From assembly GCA_965232895.1 (NCBI GenBank), contig OZ247430.1, forward strand, positions 3,720,001-3,784,000: a stretch of DNA of 64,000 nt. Direction: 5' to 3'. A program made the position numbers and the translations under genes. This document shows positions 51,698 through 60,729 of this stretch, piece after piece (within the stretch, counting starts at the first letter, position 1; each line of letters begins with the position of its first letter). The notes beneath the pieces were generated by a model. The model did not search any database and had not been told where the DNA came from. It saw only the letters and a program-made list of their open reading frames with translations. The DNA comes from Bin87 sp965232895 (GTDB lineage Bacteria; Chloroflexota; Dehalococcoidia; Lucifugimonadales; UBA3495).

Positions 51698-52657
51698 ATG
51701 AACACCTACGTAATCAAGCGATTCATGCTCTTCGTCCCCACACTGCTGCTGGTCACCCTGATGGTGTTCGCGCTGATGCGGCTGGTGCCGGGCGACCCGG
51801 CCGAACTGCTGCTGATGGGATTCGAAGGTGACGGCCAGTATTCGGCGCAGCAGTTAGCCGATCTCCGGGCCAAGCTGGGCACCGACCGTCCGCTGGCGAT
51901 CCAGTACCTGGACTGGATCTGGGGGATGCTCCGCGGAGATTTCGGCGTGTCGATGTACTTTGACACTCCGATTGCAGAGGACCTGGGCGCCAAGCTGCCG
52001 ATAACGCTGGAATTGGCGGCCCTGGCGTTGCTGCTGGCGTTCGTGGTGGCAATGCCCCTGGGAGTTGTGTCAGCGGTCCGGCAGGACACCATCGCCGACT
52101 ATGCTTCCCGCATCATAGCGATTGCCGGGGTGGCGATGCCGACGTTCTGGATCGGCATCCTGGTGGTGTATTTCCTTGTGACCTGGTTCGACTGGTTGCC
52201 GCCGTTGGGATACGCGAACCTGTGGGAGGACCCGTGGCGCAACCTGCAGCAAATGGTGTTCCCCGCGATCGCTCTGGGGTTTTACAACATGGCGCTGATC
52301 GCCCGGGTGACCAGATCGTCCATGCTGGAGGTGTTCCGTGAGGACTACATCCGGACGGCGCGCTCCAAGGGTCTCCGCGAGCGGGCAGTCATCATCCGGC
52401 ACGCCCTGAAGAACGCGTTTCTGCCCATCCTGACCATATCCGGCTGGCAGATAGGCCGCCTGATCGCCGGGACAGTAGTTATCGAGACGATCTTCCTGGT
52501 GCCCGGCATGGGCCGCTTGCTGGTGGACAGCATACTGCATCGAGACTACACCATGATCCAGAGCATCGTGATGGTGATCGCGTTCATGGTCCTGGCGCTG
52601 AACTTGGTCGTGGACCTGCTCTATGCCTGGCTGGACCCTCGCATACGCTATGAATAA
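51698..52657 (+). CDS. ABC transporter permease, DppB-type
   Basis: 319 residues. About six membrane segments; the N-terminus KRFMLFVPTLLLVTLMVFAL and MRLVPGDPAELL are typical of DppB/OppB. The EAA-loop region reads EDYIRTARSKGLRERAVIIRHALKNA, the contact for an ATPase. AGGAG lies before the ATG. Pairs with the DppC-type gene downstream. Confidence 0.93.
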   Translation: MNTYVIKRFMLFVPTLLLVTLMVFALMRLVPGDPAELLLMGFEGDGQYSAQQLADLRAKLGTDRPLAIQYLDWIWGMLRGDFGVSMYFDTPIAEDLGAKLPITLELAALALLLAFVVAMPLGVVSAVRQDTIADYASRIIAIAGVAMPTFWIGILVVYFLVTWFDWLPPLGYANLWEDPWRNLQQMVFPAIALGFYNMALIARVTRSSMLEVFREDYIRTARSKGLRERAVIIRHALKNAFLPILTISGWQIGRLIAGTVVIETIFLVPGMGRLLVDSILHRDYTMIQSIVMVIAFMVLALNLVVDLLYAWLDPRIRYE

Positions 52658-52708
52658 CCCGGCGCGAACCATGCAACACCGCCACTCACCGGCGTAAGGA
52701 AGAGGGAC

Positions 52709-53623
52709 ATGGCCCAGCAGACAACCGGAGTCCTCGCCCCCACTGAACCCACCGGCGCAGGGATGCGACCCAAGCGCACGTTCTGGGAGAACATCGTCAA
52801 CTTCACGCAGCGCAAGCCGCTGGGCGCGTTCGGCGCGGTGGTCGTGATATTGCTGGTCGTGGTAGCCGCCTTGGCTCCGGTGGTGGCGACGGATGACCCC
52901 AGGGAAACCAACGCCGCTTTCCGCTTCAGTCCGCCCAACAGCGAGACCTGGCTGGGTGGCGATCAAATCGGCCGGGATGTGTACAGCCGGCTGGTGTACG
53001 GCACCCGAATCTCGCTGGTGGTGGGTCTGTTGAGCGTGTTTTTCGGAGTGACCATCGGCGCGTTCATCGGGATTGTCAGCGGGTATTTCGGCGGGGTCAC
53101 CGACCTGATAACCCAGCGGATCATGGACGCGATGATGTCGTTCCCGGCGCTGATCCTGGCGCTGGCGATCATGGCGATCCTGGGGGCGTCAGTGACCAAC
53201 GTGGTCATTGCGCTGAGCGCGGTGTTCATTCCGGGCGCGGCGCGCACCATCCGGTCGCAGGCGTTGAGCATCAAGGAGGTTGATTACGTGCTGGCGGCGC
53301 GGGCCGTGGGAGCCGGGGATTGGCGGATCATATTGCGGCACATGGCGCCCAACTGCGCGGCGACTTTCATCGTGTTGGCCAGCATATCCCTGGGTTGGGC
53401 CATTGTCGTGGAGGCGTCGCTGAGCTTCCTGGGCGTGGGCATTCCGCCGGATGTGCCGTCGTGGGGCGGAATGCTCAACGGCGTGGCCCAGAACTCGCTG
53501 GACGTGGCGCCGTGGCTGGGCGTGTTTCCCGGCCTGGCCATCGCCATTACGGTGTTCGCGGTTAACCTGCTGGGCGACGCGCTGCGGGACGTGCTGGATC
53601 CGAAGATGCGCGGCGCGAACTAG
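52709..53623 (+). CDS. ABC transporter permease, DppC-type
   Basis: 304 residues. A DppC N-terminal extension (RKPLGAFGAVVVILLVVVAA) and a segment LGGDQIGRDVYSRLVYGTRI are typical; the EAA loop is VDYVLAARAVGAGDWRIILRH. No ATPase gene follows; a terminator comes 31 bases after the stop. The two permeases must share ATPases encoded elsewhere or use a promiscuous one. Confidence 0.93.
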   Translation: MAQQTTGVLAPTEPTGAGMRPKRTFWENIVNFTQRKPLGAFGAVVVILLVVVAALAPVVATDDPRETNAAFRFSPPNSETWLGGDQIGRDVYSRLVYGTRISLVVGLLSVFFGVTIGAFIGIVSGYFGGVTDLITQRIMDAMMSFPALILALAIMAILGASVTNVVIALSAVFIPGAARTIRSQALSIKEVDYVLAARAVGAGDWRIILRHMAPNCAATFIVLASISLGWAIVVEASLSFLGVGIPPDVPSWGGMLNGVAQNSLDVAPWLGVFPGLAIAITVFAVNLLGDALRDVLDPKMRGAN

Positions 53624-53654
53624 CGGGGTTGCCCTCTTACCCTGCCAACAGTCT

Positions 53655-53681
53655 GGGGAGGGACCCGTTTCCTCCCCTTTT
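53655..53681 (+). terminator. Terminator after the ABC importer operon
   Basis: GGGGAGG (53655-53661) and CCTCCCC (53671-53677) with TTTT following. Confidence 0.75.
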
Positions 53682-53717
53682 GCGTTGCGGCGTGTTGCCG
53701 ATTTGCCGAGCGCAGGG

Positions 53718-53757
53718 CGTTGTATCGGTTTCTGCTTGCGCAGGAACGACGGGGTGG
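53718..53757. repeat. Degenerate solo hairpin of the MITE core
   Basis: GTTTCTGCTTGCGCAGGAAC then GACGGGG resembles the right-hand hairpin of the 105-bp core. It is isolated and decayed; the surrounding 53624-53954 gap has no gene, only this hairpin, a terminator and the palindromic repeat. Confidence 0.4.
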
Positions 53758-53790
53758 ATGCTTATGTGCACCCGCTGTGGTCAGTTCATC

Positions 53791-53892
53791 TGAATCAGGA
53801 TTTTCAAGATTATGGGATTGACCGGATTGAGGCCATTTGGGGTAGAGCCCTCCCGATCCTGATAATCCATAAATCCGGCAAATCCTGATTCC
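53791..53892. repeat. Palindromic ~100-bp intergenic repeat, copy C
   Basis: Ends GAATCAGGATT and AATCCTGATTC are a perfect 11-bp inverted repeat. The inside matches the order of copies A and B (AAGATT..GATTG..CCATTTGG..ATCCTGATAATCC). Confidence 0.7.
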
Positions 53893-53954
53893 GACGATAC
53901 CACCGCCCCAAGCGAGTGCGTCTGCACGGGCGGATGTTGGCACCGGCGGCGTGG

Positions 53955-54319
53955 CTAGGACTCCGGGTAGGTGAGCTTCATCAGGACGTGGCGGCGGTTC
54001 TGGGTGTAGGGGCGCACGTGCTCCGGCCAGCGCCCGGCGTCGACGGCTTCGGCCCATTCCGGGCTGGTGAGCACATCGGGGCTTTCGATCTGGTAAACCG
54101 CGTGGTGCTTGGGTGTGCCGGGGATCTCGATTTCCTGCACCTGCCCGCCCATTGCCATGAGGAGGCGTTGGGTCTCGTAGCGCGTTACGCCGATGACGCC
54201 CGGTGTCTGGTTGAGCAGGGGGCAATGCTCGTGTTGTAAACGTCGTTGAACAGGGCTTCGCGGTCGGGGTCGATGTCCATGCTGGCGATGAACAGGTACT
54301 TGGAATGCAGGTCGGCCAT
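53955..54319 (-). pseudogene. DUF4286/EthD-like small protein, frameshifted
   Basis: The gene begins MADLHSKYLFIASMDIDPDR at 54319, with AGGT upstream. Around 54225-54237 the frame shifts by one base; the rest continues as TRYETQRLLMAMGGQVQEIE and ends VLMKLTYPES at 53955. The total of 365 bases is one short of 122 codons, which fits a single-base deletion. Restored, the protein has about 121 residues and looks like a dimeric alpha/beta-barrel domain. It may be a true pseudogene or a consensus error; a neighbouring gene shows the same type of lesion. Confidence 0.6.
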
Positions 54320-54337
54320 GGGATACCTCCGGTGAGT

Positions 54338-54987
54338 TCAGTGGGATTGGTGGAGCATCTGCGCGGCAATGGCCCAGTCGGAGCGCGCGGCGGCCATATC
54401 GCCAAGGTTGGAATGAGCCTTCCCGCGAGCGACGTAGGCCTCAGTGTAGCGGTCGTCGAGCCGGAGGCGGCGTCGAAGTGAGTAATCGCGGCCCGGTTGT
54501 CGCCAGCGTCGCGCCGGGCCATGCCATACCAGTAGTGGGACACCGGATCGTTCGGTTCTTGGTCCAGCGCCCGGTCTAAGTCGGCTGCGGCGGGGGCCAG
54601 GGAACCCAGTTTGTAGCGGGCGATGCCCCGGGTGCGCCACGCACGAGCCAGCGTGTCATCGAGTTCCAGCGCCCGGGAGGCATCGGACTCGGCGGCCGAC
54701 CAGTCCGAACGGTTCAGGTGAATGGAGCTCCGGTCTAACCACGCTTCGGCCATGTTTGGAGTCAGGGCGATGGCAGCATCCAGCTCAGCCAGGGCTGCCT
54801 CAGCGCGCCCCAGCATGGACAGGGATCTGCCGCGGAGCCAACGCACGACGGGATCATCGGGCGTTGCGAGGAAAGCGAGGTCGAGGTCAGCCAGCGCGGC
54901 ACGGGGGTCGCCGCTGGCGAAGTGCGCTTCCGCGCTCCGCACGTGCTCGCTCGCGGACGGGAAGCGGTTCCGGTCGGCGCGCTGCAT
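54338..54987 (-). pseudogene. TPR-repeat protein, frameshifted
   Basis: At least five TPR units can be read: AEAHFASGDPRAALADLDLA, LSMLGRAEAALAELDAAIAL, LNRSDWSAAESDASRALEL, ARYKLGSLAPAAADLDRALD and, in a different frame, DDRYTEAYVARGKAHSNLGD. A one-base loss around 54461-54475, after ITHFDAA, moves the last unit and the real stop at 54338 out of frame. The 650-base span is one short of 217 codons, so the lesion is single-base. Restored length about 216. Start taken as ATG at 54987 without a clear ribosome-binding site. Scaffold-type protein; partner unknown. Confidence 0.6.
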
Positions 54988-55053
54988 GGGGTTGGGCCTA
55001 AAACAAAGCAAGGGACGGCCCGCGAAGGCCGCCCCCATTGGTGTTAAGGTTGT

Positions 55054-56700
55054 TTAGAAAGCGCGGCGGTGAGAGTAGTTGATCTCCTCGTTGGTGATGA
55101 ATTCGAGGAGCGCCGCGTTTCCGTCTTCGTTCTGCTGGCGGGCGCGCTGGAACGCGGGGATGATCTCGTTGGGGTCGGTGACGCGCTCGGCGTAGCCGCC
55201 CATGGCCCGGCCCAGATCGGCGTAGTTGCCGCCGAGATCTCGGGTGCTGTAGAGCTCGTGGGAACGCTGCATGGCGTTGGTTTCCACGGCCATGGTCGAG
55301 TTGTTGAGCACGACGGTGGTTATGGGTACATTGCTGCGCACGGCGGTCTCAAAGTCCAGGCCGACCATGCCGAAGGCGGCATCACCCATGAAGTTGACGC
55401 ACATCTTGTCCGGGTCGGCCAGCTTGGCGCCGATCACGAGGCCCAAGCCGGTGCCGAGGCCGTGGGACTTCCCCCAGCCCAGGTAAGTGCGCGGGCCGCC
55501 GGAGCGGTAGAACGGCGTGATCTGGTCGCGAGGGCTGCCGGAGTCGTGGGTGATGATGGCCTCGCTCGCCGGCACGGCCTTCTGGAAGTCGGTAATGACG
55601 CGGTAGGGATTGACCAGCGGGCCGGCGTCGGTGGTCTTGTGCTCCCACTCGGCCAGCCAGGCGTCGCGAACCGAGGCAATCTCTCCGGTGACCTCCGCGT
55701 TGTTCCGGCGGCTGTCGCCGACGATCTCGCGGCAGGCTTCGATCATCTGACGCAGCGCCAGCTTGGCGTCGCCGATGACCGGGAACTGGACGTCGTAGTC
55801 CTTGTTCAGGTCGCGCGGATCGTTGGTGTTCTGAATCAGGGTGCGGCCGGACGGCAGGTTCATGGACATGCCGTGCTTGGTGAAGCTGGAACCCACGCCG
55901 AAGATGACGTCGGCGCGGCGGACGAAGTGGTACACCGTGCCGGACATCACGCCGGAGCCGCTGCCCAGGGCGAGGGGATGCTGTTCGGGGAAGCCGCTCT
56001 TGCCCAGCAGGGTGGTCATTACCGGAACGGACAGGAGCTCGGCCAACTCGGCCAACTCGTCGGTGGCCTCGGCGTACATCACGCCCTGGCCGGCGTGGAT
56101 CACCGGATAGGTGGCGGAGCACAGGGCGCGGGCCGCCGCTTCAATGTCGTCAGGGTCGGCCTGGGAGGCGGAGCGGCGGACGTTTCCGCCCCAGTAAAAT
56201 GCCTCTTCGGACACTTCCTCGAGGGCAACGTCGGCGGGTATCTCGACCATGGACGGGCCGGGTCGTCCGGTGTACAGAGCGTTGACGGCGCGGCGCATGA
56301 CCTGGCTGGTGCTGCCCGACAGGTTCAGCCGTTCCAGGTGCTTGGTCACGCTGGCAAAGCTCTCGATGGAGTCGAACATGGGGAAGACGCCCTGACGTTC
56401 GCGTGGGTGACCCAGAGGCAGCAGCAGAATTGGCACGGAATCGGAAAAGGACGTGGCGACGCCGGAGTAGGCGTTTTCGGCGCCGGGACCGTACTGCATG
56501 GCAAACACGCCGGGCGGCCGGCCGTTGGTGATGCGGCTGTACCCGTCGGCGATGCCGACGCCGACGCGCTCCTGGCGGCAGATGATGGGTCGGATTCCGG
56601 CGGAGGCGCAAGCTTCGATAACTGGCGTGGTGGGGAAGCAGGAGAGGTATTTCACCCCCTCTCGTTTGAGGATTTCGGCGATGGCGTCGATGGTTTGCAC
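55054..56700 (-). CDS. ThDP-dependent enzyme of the acetolactate-synthase superfamily
   Basis: 548 residues. Three-domain ThDP fold. The PYR-domain Glu is in CRQERVGVGIADGYSR; the PP-domain ThDP motif starts NFMGDAAFGMVGLDFETAVR and ends VVLNNSTMAVE. It differs from ilvB in the N-terminus (CFPTTPVIEACASAG) and lacks a nearby small subunit. It could be an oxalyl-CoA decarboxylase-, benzoylformate- or other 2-oxo-acid decarboxylase-like enzyme. I chose GTG at 56700 with AGGTAAC upstream, because the longer frame has no conserved sequence. Confidence 0.85.
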   Translation of the reverse strand: MQTIDAIAEILKREGVKYLSCFPTTPVIEACASAGIRPIICRQERVGVGIADGYSRITNGRPPGVFAMQYGPGAENAYSGVATSFSDSVPILLLPLGHPRERQGVFPMFDSIESFASVTKHLERLNLSGSTSQVMRRAVNALYTGRPGPSMVEIPADVALEEVSEEAFYWGGNVRRSASQADPDDIEAAARALCSATYPVIHAGQGVMYAEATDELAELAELLSVPVMTTLLGKSGFPEQHPLALGSGSGVMSGTVYHFVRRADVIFGVGSSFTKHGMSMNLPSGRTLIQNTNDPRDLNKDYDVQFPVIGDAKLALRQMIEACREIVGDSRRNNAEVTGEIASVRDAWLAEWEHKTTDAGPLVNPYRVITDFQKAVPASEAIITHDSGSPRDQITPFYRSGGPRTYLGWGKSHGLGTGLGLVIGAKLADPDKMCVNFMGDAAFGMVGLDFETAVRSNVPITTVVLNNSTMAVETNAMQRSHELYSTRDLGGNYADLGRAMGGYAERVTDPNEIIPAFQRARQQNEDGNAALLEFITNEEINYSHRRAF

Positions 56701-56768
56701 GGTGTTACCTCTGCGTTGACTGTGTGATGGCAATGTAGGACCACGCGGCGCGATGTTCGCCTCGAGGA

Positions 56769-57455
56769 CTATTCGGCATTCGATTCCGTACCGACCATAC
56801 CGGACCAAAAACCGGATACCGGGAAGGAGACATCGGGGAACGCCAGCGGGCTCACGGTGTCACCGGCGCGGAATTGACGAACCGTTTGGTACTGCTCGCC
56901 CACCGGGTCGGTATGGATGTACACCCCGTATTCTCTGAGGTTGACGACCCACACTTCGGGGACGCCAGCGGCGGCGTACGCGGCCAACTTTTCGCCTCGG
57001 TCGTAGTTCAACGAGCTGTAGGAGACCTCAACGATGAACAGGATGTCATCGGGAGTGGCCGGAGACAAATGGTAATCCGGTCGCTGGCGGAGGATGGCGA
57101 AATCAGGTTGAGGTTCGCTGAGTCGGTTGATCCGGACGGAACCCTGAACCCTTACCCGCGCCCGGCCCCGCAGGGCGCCAAACATCAGATCGCTGATGCA
57201 ATCCGTAGTGTCATTGTGGGTGTTTCCGATGGGGGCCATCTCTATGATCTCTCCGTTCAGCAGCTCGATGGGTTCGTATTCGGACAGGATGCCGGCCATA
57301 CCCATGGCCTGATACTGGTCCGCGGTGAACCGATAGCCGCCGCTGAGAACCGCTTCGCGATCCTGCCGGCTCAGGATGCCCGCAGCAACCATGGCGCGGA
57401 ACTCGGCGGAACAGAAGGTGCGGAGATCGTAGGTACGGTCGGTTGCGGTGGTCAT
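56769..57455 (-). CDS. Uma2-family (DUF820) endonuclease-like protein
   Basis: 228 residues. The PD-(D/E)xK-like core reads PQPDFAIL then LFIVEVSYSSLNYDRGEKLAAYAAAGVPEVWVV, with Asp, Glu and Lys in order. N-terminal GYRFTADQYQAMGMAGILSE and LLNGEIIEM are typical. Such genes are abundant in Chloroflexi and cyanobacteria, with unclear targets. It runs in the same direction as the ThDP gene with a 68-base gap. Confidence 0.85.
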   Translation of the reverse strand: MTTATDRTYDLRTFCSAEFRAMVAAGILSRQDREAVLSGGYRFTADQYQAMGMAGILSEYEPIELLNGEIIEMAPIGNTHNDTTDCISDLMFGALRGRARVRVQGSVRINRLSEPQPDFAILRQRPDYHLSPATPDDILFIVEVSYSSLNYDRGEKLAAYAAAGVPEVWVVNLREYGVYIHTDPVGEQYQTVRQFRAGDTVSPLAFPDVSFPVSGFWSGMVGTESNAE

Positions 57456-57668
57456 GGTGGTGAGTGTTGGGAAGGTTGCTCAATTCAACACGAATTGTAG
57501 CATCCCGCCAATGTCCGCCTGGGATTGCTGCGAGTATAACATCCGGTGGAATTGCATCGGGCGGAAGTCCACTGGACAACCCCGGGCGACCCTGACGTTG
57601 CCATCCTGTTTGTGCGGCAGTGGCAATGGGGCTAGAATGATTGCCGAACTCGTTGGGGGGGTCTGATT

Positions 57669-58865
57669 TTGAGCAGCGGAGCTTTGGCCGGCGTCAAGGT
57701 GGTGGACCTGACCCATCACATCGCCGGCCCTTACGGTACTAAACTGTTGGCCGATTTCGGGGCCGACGTCCTGAAGATCGAGCGGCCGGGTGGGGACCCG
57801 GGTCGGCGGCTGCCGCCGTTCTACCACGACCAACCGGACGCCGATAAAAGTCTGCCGTTCCTCTACCTGAACACCAACAAGCGCAGCATCACGCTGAACC
57901 TGAAGTCGGAAACAGGACGCTCCATACTGATGGACCTGCTGGCTGATGCAGATGTGCTGGTGGAGAACTTTGCCCCCCGCGTAATGCCGTCGCTGGGCCT
58001 GGATGCGGACACGCTGCGAAAGCACAACCCGAAGTTGGTGGTTGCGTCCGTGTCCAATTTTGGGCAGACCGGACCCTGGCGGGACTTCCGGGCGACCGAG
58101 ATCGTCGAGTACGCGCTGGGCGGGCTGATGTACATCTTCGGGGGATACGACCGGGAGCCGCTGAAACACGCGCTGCACCAGGCCCAGTTCAAGGCCGGCA
58201 CCAACCTGGCGTCGGCCACGCTGATGGCTTTGTACCACCAGCGGCTCACCGGGCAGGGCCAGCGGGTGGACGTGTCGATACAGGAGAGCATCGCATCGGC
58301 GCTGCGGGACGTGACCAACAACTACACCTACACCGGAGCGGTGCGACGCCGGCAGCCCAACCATACCGGGGACCTCACACGGCTGCGGGCGGTGTCCGAC
58401 GGTTACGTACTGCCCAACCCCGGCATGGGGGCGACGCTGGACTGGAAGGTGATGGTGGATTTCCTGGAAGCGCCGGAGCTGGATGACGAGCGGTTCGATA
58501 ACGCGTCGGCGCGGCTGGAAAACGCGGAGGCGCTGGGAGATATCCTGGACCAGATTTTTGCGACCAAGCAGAAGCAGGAAATCTTTTACGCTGCCCACCA
58601 GAAGCGGTTCATCTATGGGGTGATCGATTCCCCGGAAGAGACGGTGGACAACCCGCAGATACAGGCCCGGGGCTACTACGTGCCGGTGGAACATCCTGAC
58701 CTGGGCGAAATCACGTTCCCCGGAGCGCCGTTCCTGATGTCGGGCTCGCCGTGGGCGGTGACGGACGCCGCGCCGAGACTGGGCGAGCACACGGGAGCCG
58801 TGCTGGGAGAAATGGGTTACAGCGCGCAGGAACTGGCCTGGCTACGGGCCTCGGAGGTGATCTGA
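57669..58865 (+). CDS. CaiB/BaiF CoA-transferase, catalytic Asp replaced by Gln
   Basis: 398 residues, family III CoA-transferase. It begins GVKVVDLTHHIAGPYGTKLL and includes LKSETGRSILMDLLADADVL and FAPRVMPSLGLD. At the position of the catalytic Asp (D169 in formyl-CoA transferase, in a D..AG context) it has Gln in HQAQFKAG, so it cannot form the usual Asp-acyl anhydride. Starts with TTG at 57669. Its stop is one base before the start of a second family member that keeps the Asp, which implies a heteromeric pair. Confidence 0.88.
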   Translation: MSSGALAGVKVVDLTHHIAGPYGTKLLADFGADVLKIERPGGDPGRRLPPFYHDQPDADKSLPFLYLNTNKRSITLNLKSETGRSILMDLLADADVLVENFAPRVMPSLGLDADTLRKHNPKLVVASVSNFGQTGPWRDFRATEIVEYALGGLMYIFGGYDREPLKHALHQAQFKAGTNLASATLMALYHQRLTGQGQRVDVSIQESIASALRDVTNNYTYTGAVRRRQPNHTGDLTRLRAVSDGYVLPNPGMGATLDWKVMVDFLEAPELDDERFDNASARLENAEALGDILDQIFATKQKQEIFYAAHQKRFIYGVIDSPEETVDNPQIQARGYYVPVEHPDLGEITFPGAPFLMSGSPWAVTDAAPRLGEHTGAVLGEMGYSAQELAWLRASEVI

Positions 58866-58866
58866 C

Positions 58867-60228
58867 ATGGCTGGGCCGTTGGAAGGCGTTCGCATCGTGG
58901 AGATGGGTCAGCTCATCGCCATACCGTCGGCGATGAAGTGGATGGCCGACATGGGCGCGCAGGTCATCAGGCTGGAGTCGGTTCAGCGACTGGAGAGCTA
59001 CCGCACGGATTCGCTGTATCACAACGACGTGGACGGCGAGTTCTGGAACCGGGGCGCCAACTTCTACGAGCAAAACCGGAACAAGCTGGGGCTGACGCTG
59101 GACCTGAGCCGCGACGAGGGGCGTGAAGCGCTGCGCGACCTGATCGCGGTTGCCGACGTTTTCGCCGAGAATTTCACGCCTCGGGTCATCCGCAATTTTG
59201 GGTTGGAATACGATGACCTGCGCAAGATCCGGCCCGACATCATCATGGTGTCCTCCACCGGCTACGGATTCGAAGGGCCGTGGGCGAACTTCGGCGCCAC
59301 CGGGCCGGCCACGGAAGGAGCGGCGGGCCTTGCGTACATCACCGGGTACCGCGACGGCGGGCCGGTGATGTCTGAAATACCGTTCACAGACTACACGGCC
59401 GGCGAGCATACCGTGGCGGCGGTGATGTTGGCGCTGATGCACCGGCTGAACACCGGTCAAGGGCAGTTCATCGACGTGTCGCAGACGCAGACCTGTTCCG
59501 CCACGATCCCGGAGGCCCTGCTGGACTGGACAGTCAACGGACGGGTGTCGGAACGGATCGGCAACGAAGATCCGGCGATGTCGCCCCACGGTTGCTACCC
59601 GTGCGCCGGCGACGACCGGTGGATCGCCATCGCGGTGGACAGCGATGACGCCTGGCTGGGTTTGTGCCGCGTCATGGGCCGTGCCGACTGGGCGGCGGAC
59701 GAGCGGTATGCGGACGTGCTGAGCCGGATACGGTATCGACCGGAACTGGACAAGATGCTGGGATTCGAGACGCGAAATCACGACAATCACGAACTGATGG
59801 CCCGGCTGCAGGCGGAGGGCGTGGCTGCCGGCGCCGTGGTCGACAGCGAAGACCTGCTGTTCAACGAACACCTGAAAGAGCGGCGGTTCTACGAAATCGT
59901 GGAGCACAACGACGCCACCGGAATGCCGCCGCTGCCCTACGCCGGCCGGCCGTGGAAACTGTCGGATACCCCGTCGGTTCCGCCCAGGCCGGCCCCGATA
60001 ATGGGCCAGCACAACCGGGACATTCTGGCCGGCCTGTTGGGCCGAACGGACGGTGAAATCGCCGCGCTGGAAGAAGCGCAGGTCATCGGTTACTCACCGC
60101 TGTCCCCCCGCGGGGTGCGTCGGCCGTCGCTGGACGAGCAGGTGCGCCAGGGCCGGATGCAGCGCTACGACACGGATTACGCCGAGCGGGTGCGGGAATG
60201 GTTCGGGATTGAAAATGGCAGTATATGA
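58867..60228 (+). CDS. CaiB/BaiF CoA-transferase, with catalytic Asp
   Basis: 453 residues, family III CoA-transferase. GVRIVEMGQLIAIPSAMKWM, LDLSRDEGREALRDLIAVAD, FTPRVIRNFGLEYDDL, and catalytic Asp in PFTDYTAGEHTVAAVMLAL followed by TGQGQFIDVS. About 45 residues of C-terminal extension beyond the partner, ending YAERVREWFGIENG. Coupled to the Gln-type partner by a one-base gap. Substrate not known. Confidence 0.92.
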   Translation: MAGPLEGVRIVEMGQLIAIPSAMKWMADMGAQVIRLESVQRLESYRTDSLYHNDVDGEFWNRGANFYEQNRNKLGLTLDLSRDEGREALRDLIAVADVFAENFTPRVIRNFGLEYDDLRKIRPDIIMVSSTGYGFEGPWANFGATGPATEGAAGLAYITGYRDGGPVMSEIPFTDYTAGEHTVAAVMLALMHRLNTGQGQFIDVSQTQTCSATIPEALLDWTVNGRVSERIGNEDPAMSPHGCYPCAGDDRWIAIAVDSDDAWLGLCRVMGRADWAADERYADVLSRIRYRPELDKMLGFETRNHDNHELMARLQAEGVAAGAVVDSEDLLFNEHLKERRFYEIVEHNDATGMPPLPYAGRPWKLSDTPSVPPRPAPIMGQHNRDILAGLLGRTDGEIAALEEAQVIGYSPLSPRGVRRPSLDEQVRQGRMQRYDTDYAERVREWFGIENGSI

Positions 60229-60262
60229 TACCCCGCTCTGCGATCCGGATGTGAGGAAGGCT

Positions 60263-60472
60263 ATGAATCAAGAAGTGCTCACTTGGACTATGGTTGTAGC
60301 CGGATGGGTGGCTGTAGCCGGCGTCATTCTTGTAGCTTTGGGTCTGGCTCTGTGGGAAGGGCTATACGCCGTCGTATGGCCGGCAGCGGGGTGGATGATT
60401 GCTCTCGGACTCGTGGTCGGCGCGATCGCTGGGGCCGCGTCAATGCTGGATCGGCGCTATCCATCCAAGTGA
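60263..60472 (+). CDS. Small membrane protein
   Basis: 69 residues with two membrane segments (TMVVAGWVAVAGVILVALGL and WMIALGLVVGAIAGAAS), ending in a short basic tail SMLDRRYPSK. Chosen ATG at 60263 with GAGGAAGG upstream; the frame is open further back over the CoA-transferase end but without support. Not recognised. It precedes a second small membrane protein. Confidence 0.6.
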   Translation: MNQEVLTWTMVVAGWVAVAGVILVALGLALWEGLYAVVWPAAGWMIALGLVVGAIAGAASMLDRRYPSK

Positions 60473-60492
60473 ACCAAATATGAGCCACAAAC

Positions 60493-60729
60493 ATGAAGCA
60501 TAAGAATTACGTCCTGCGTATTGTTGAACTGTGTCTTCTGTTTACATTACTATCAGCCGTCGCTGCCATACCAGCGCTGTACGCATTAAACGCGGTGTCT
60601 TTCCCAGTTAATGCTCATTGGGACAAGATATTGAGAAACGTTGGATATAGCATCATCGCCGGCGTAGCGCTGATTCTTCTGGTCGCAATTTATGATGCGC
60701 TTCGCGCCGTGATAAGAGAGAAGCCATAA
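60493..60729 (+). CDS. Small membrane protein, AT-richer than neighbours
   Basis: 78 residues with two membrane segments: IVELCLLFTLLSAVAAIPAL and SIIAGVALILLVAIYDALRA. Its base composition is visibly lower in GC than the window, with codons such as TTA, ATA and ACA that are otherwise rare here. This may reflect transfer or weak selection. Function unknown; 20 bases from the preceding small membrane gene. Confidence 0.55.
   Translation: MKHKNYVLRIVELCLLFTLLSAVAAIPALYALNAVSFPVNAHWDKILRNVGYSIIAGVALILLVAIYDALRAVIREKP

Noticed and set aside
53620..54470. Extension of the TPR frame past the frameshift to 53620
   Set aside because: After the shift the sequence becomes Pro/Thr/Arg-rich, while the real TPR ending and the next gene are readable in other frames.
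55069..56727. 552-codon open frame opposite the ThDP gene
   Set aside because: Antisense shadow; protein on the other strand has full ThDP motifs.
57480..58790. 436-codon open frame opposite the first CaiB gene
   Set aside because: Shadow; His/Gln/Arg-rich without motifs.
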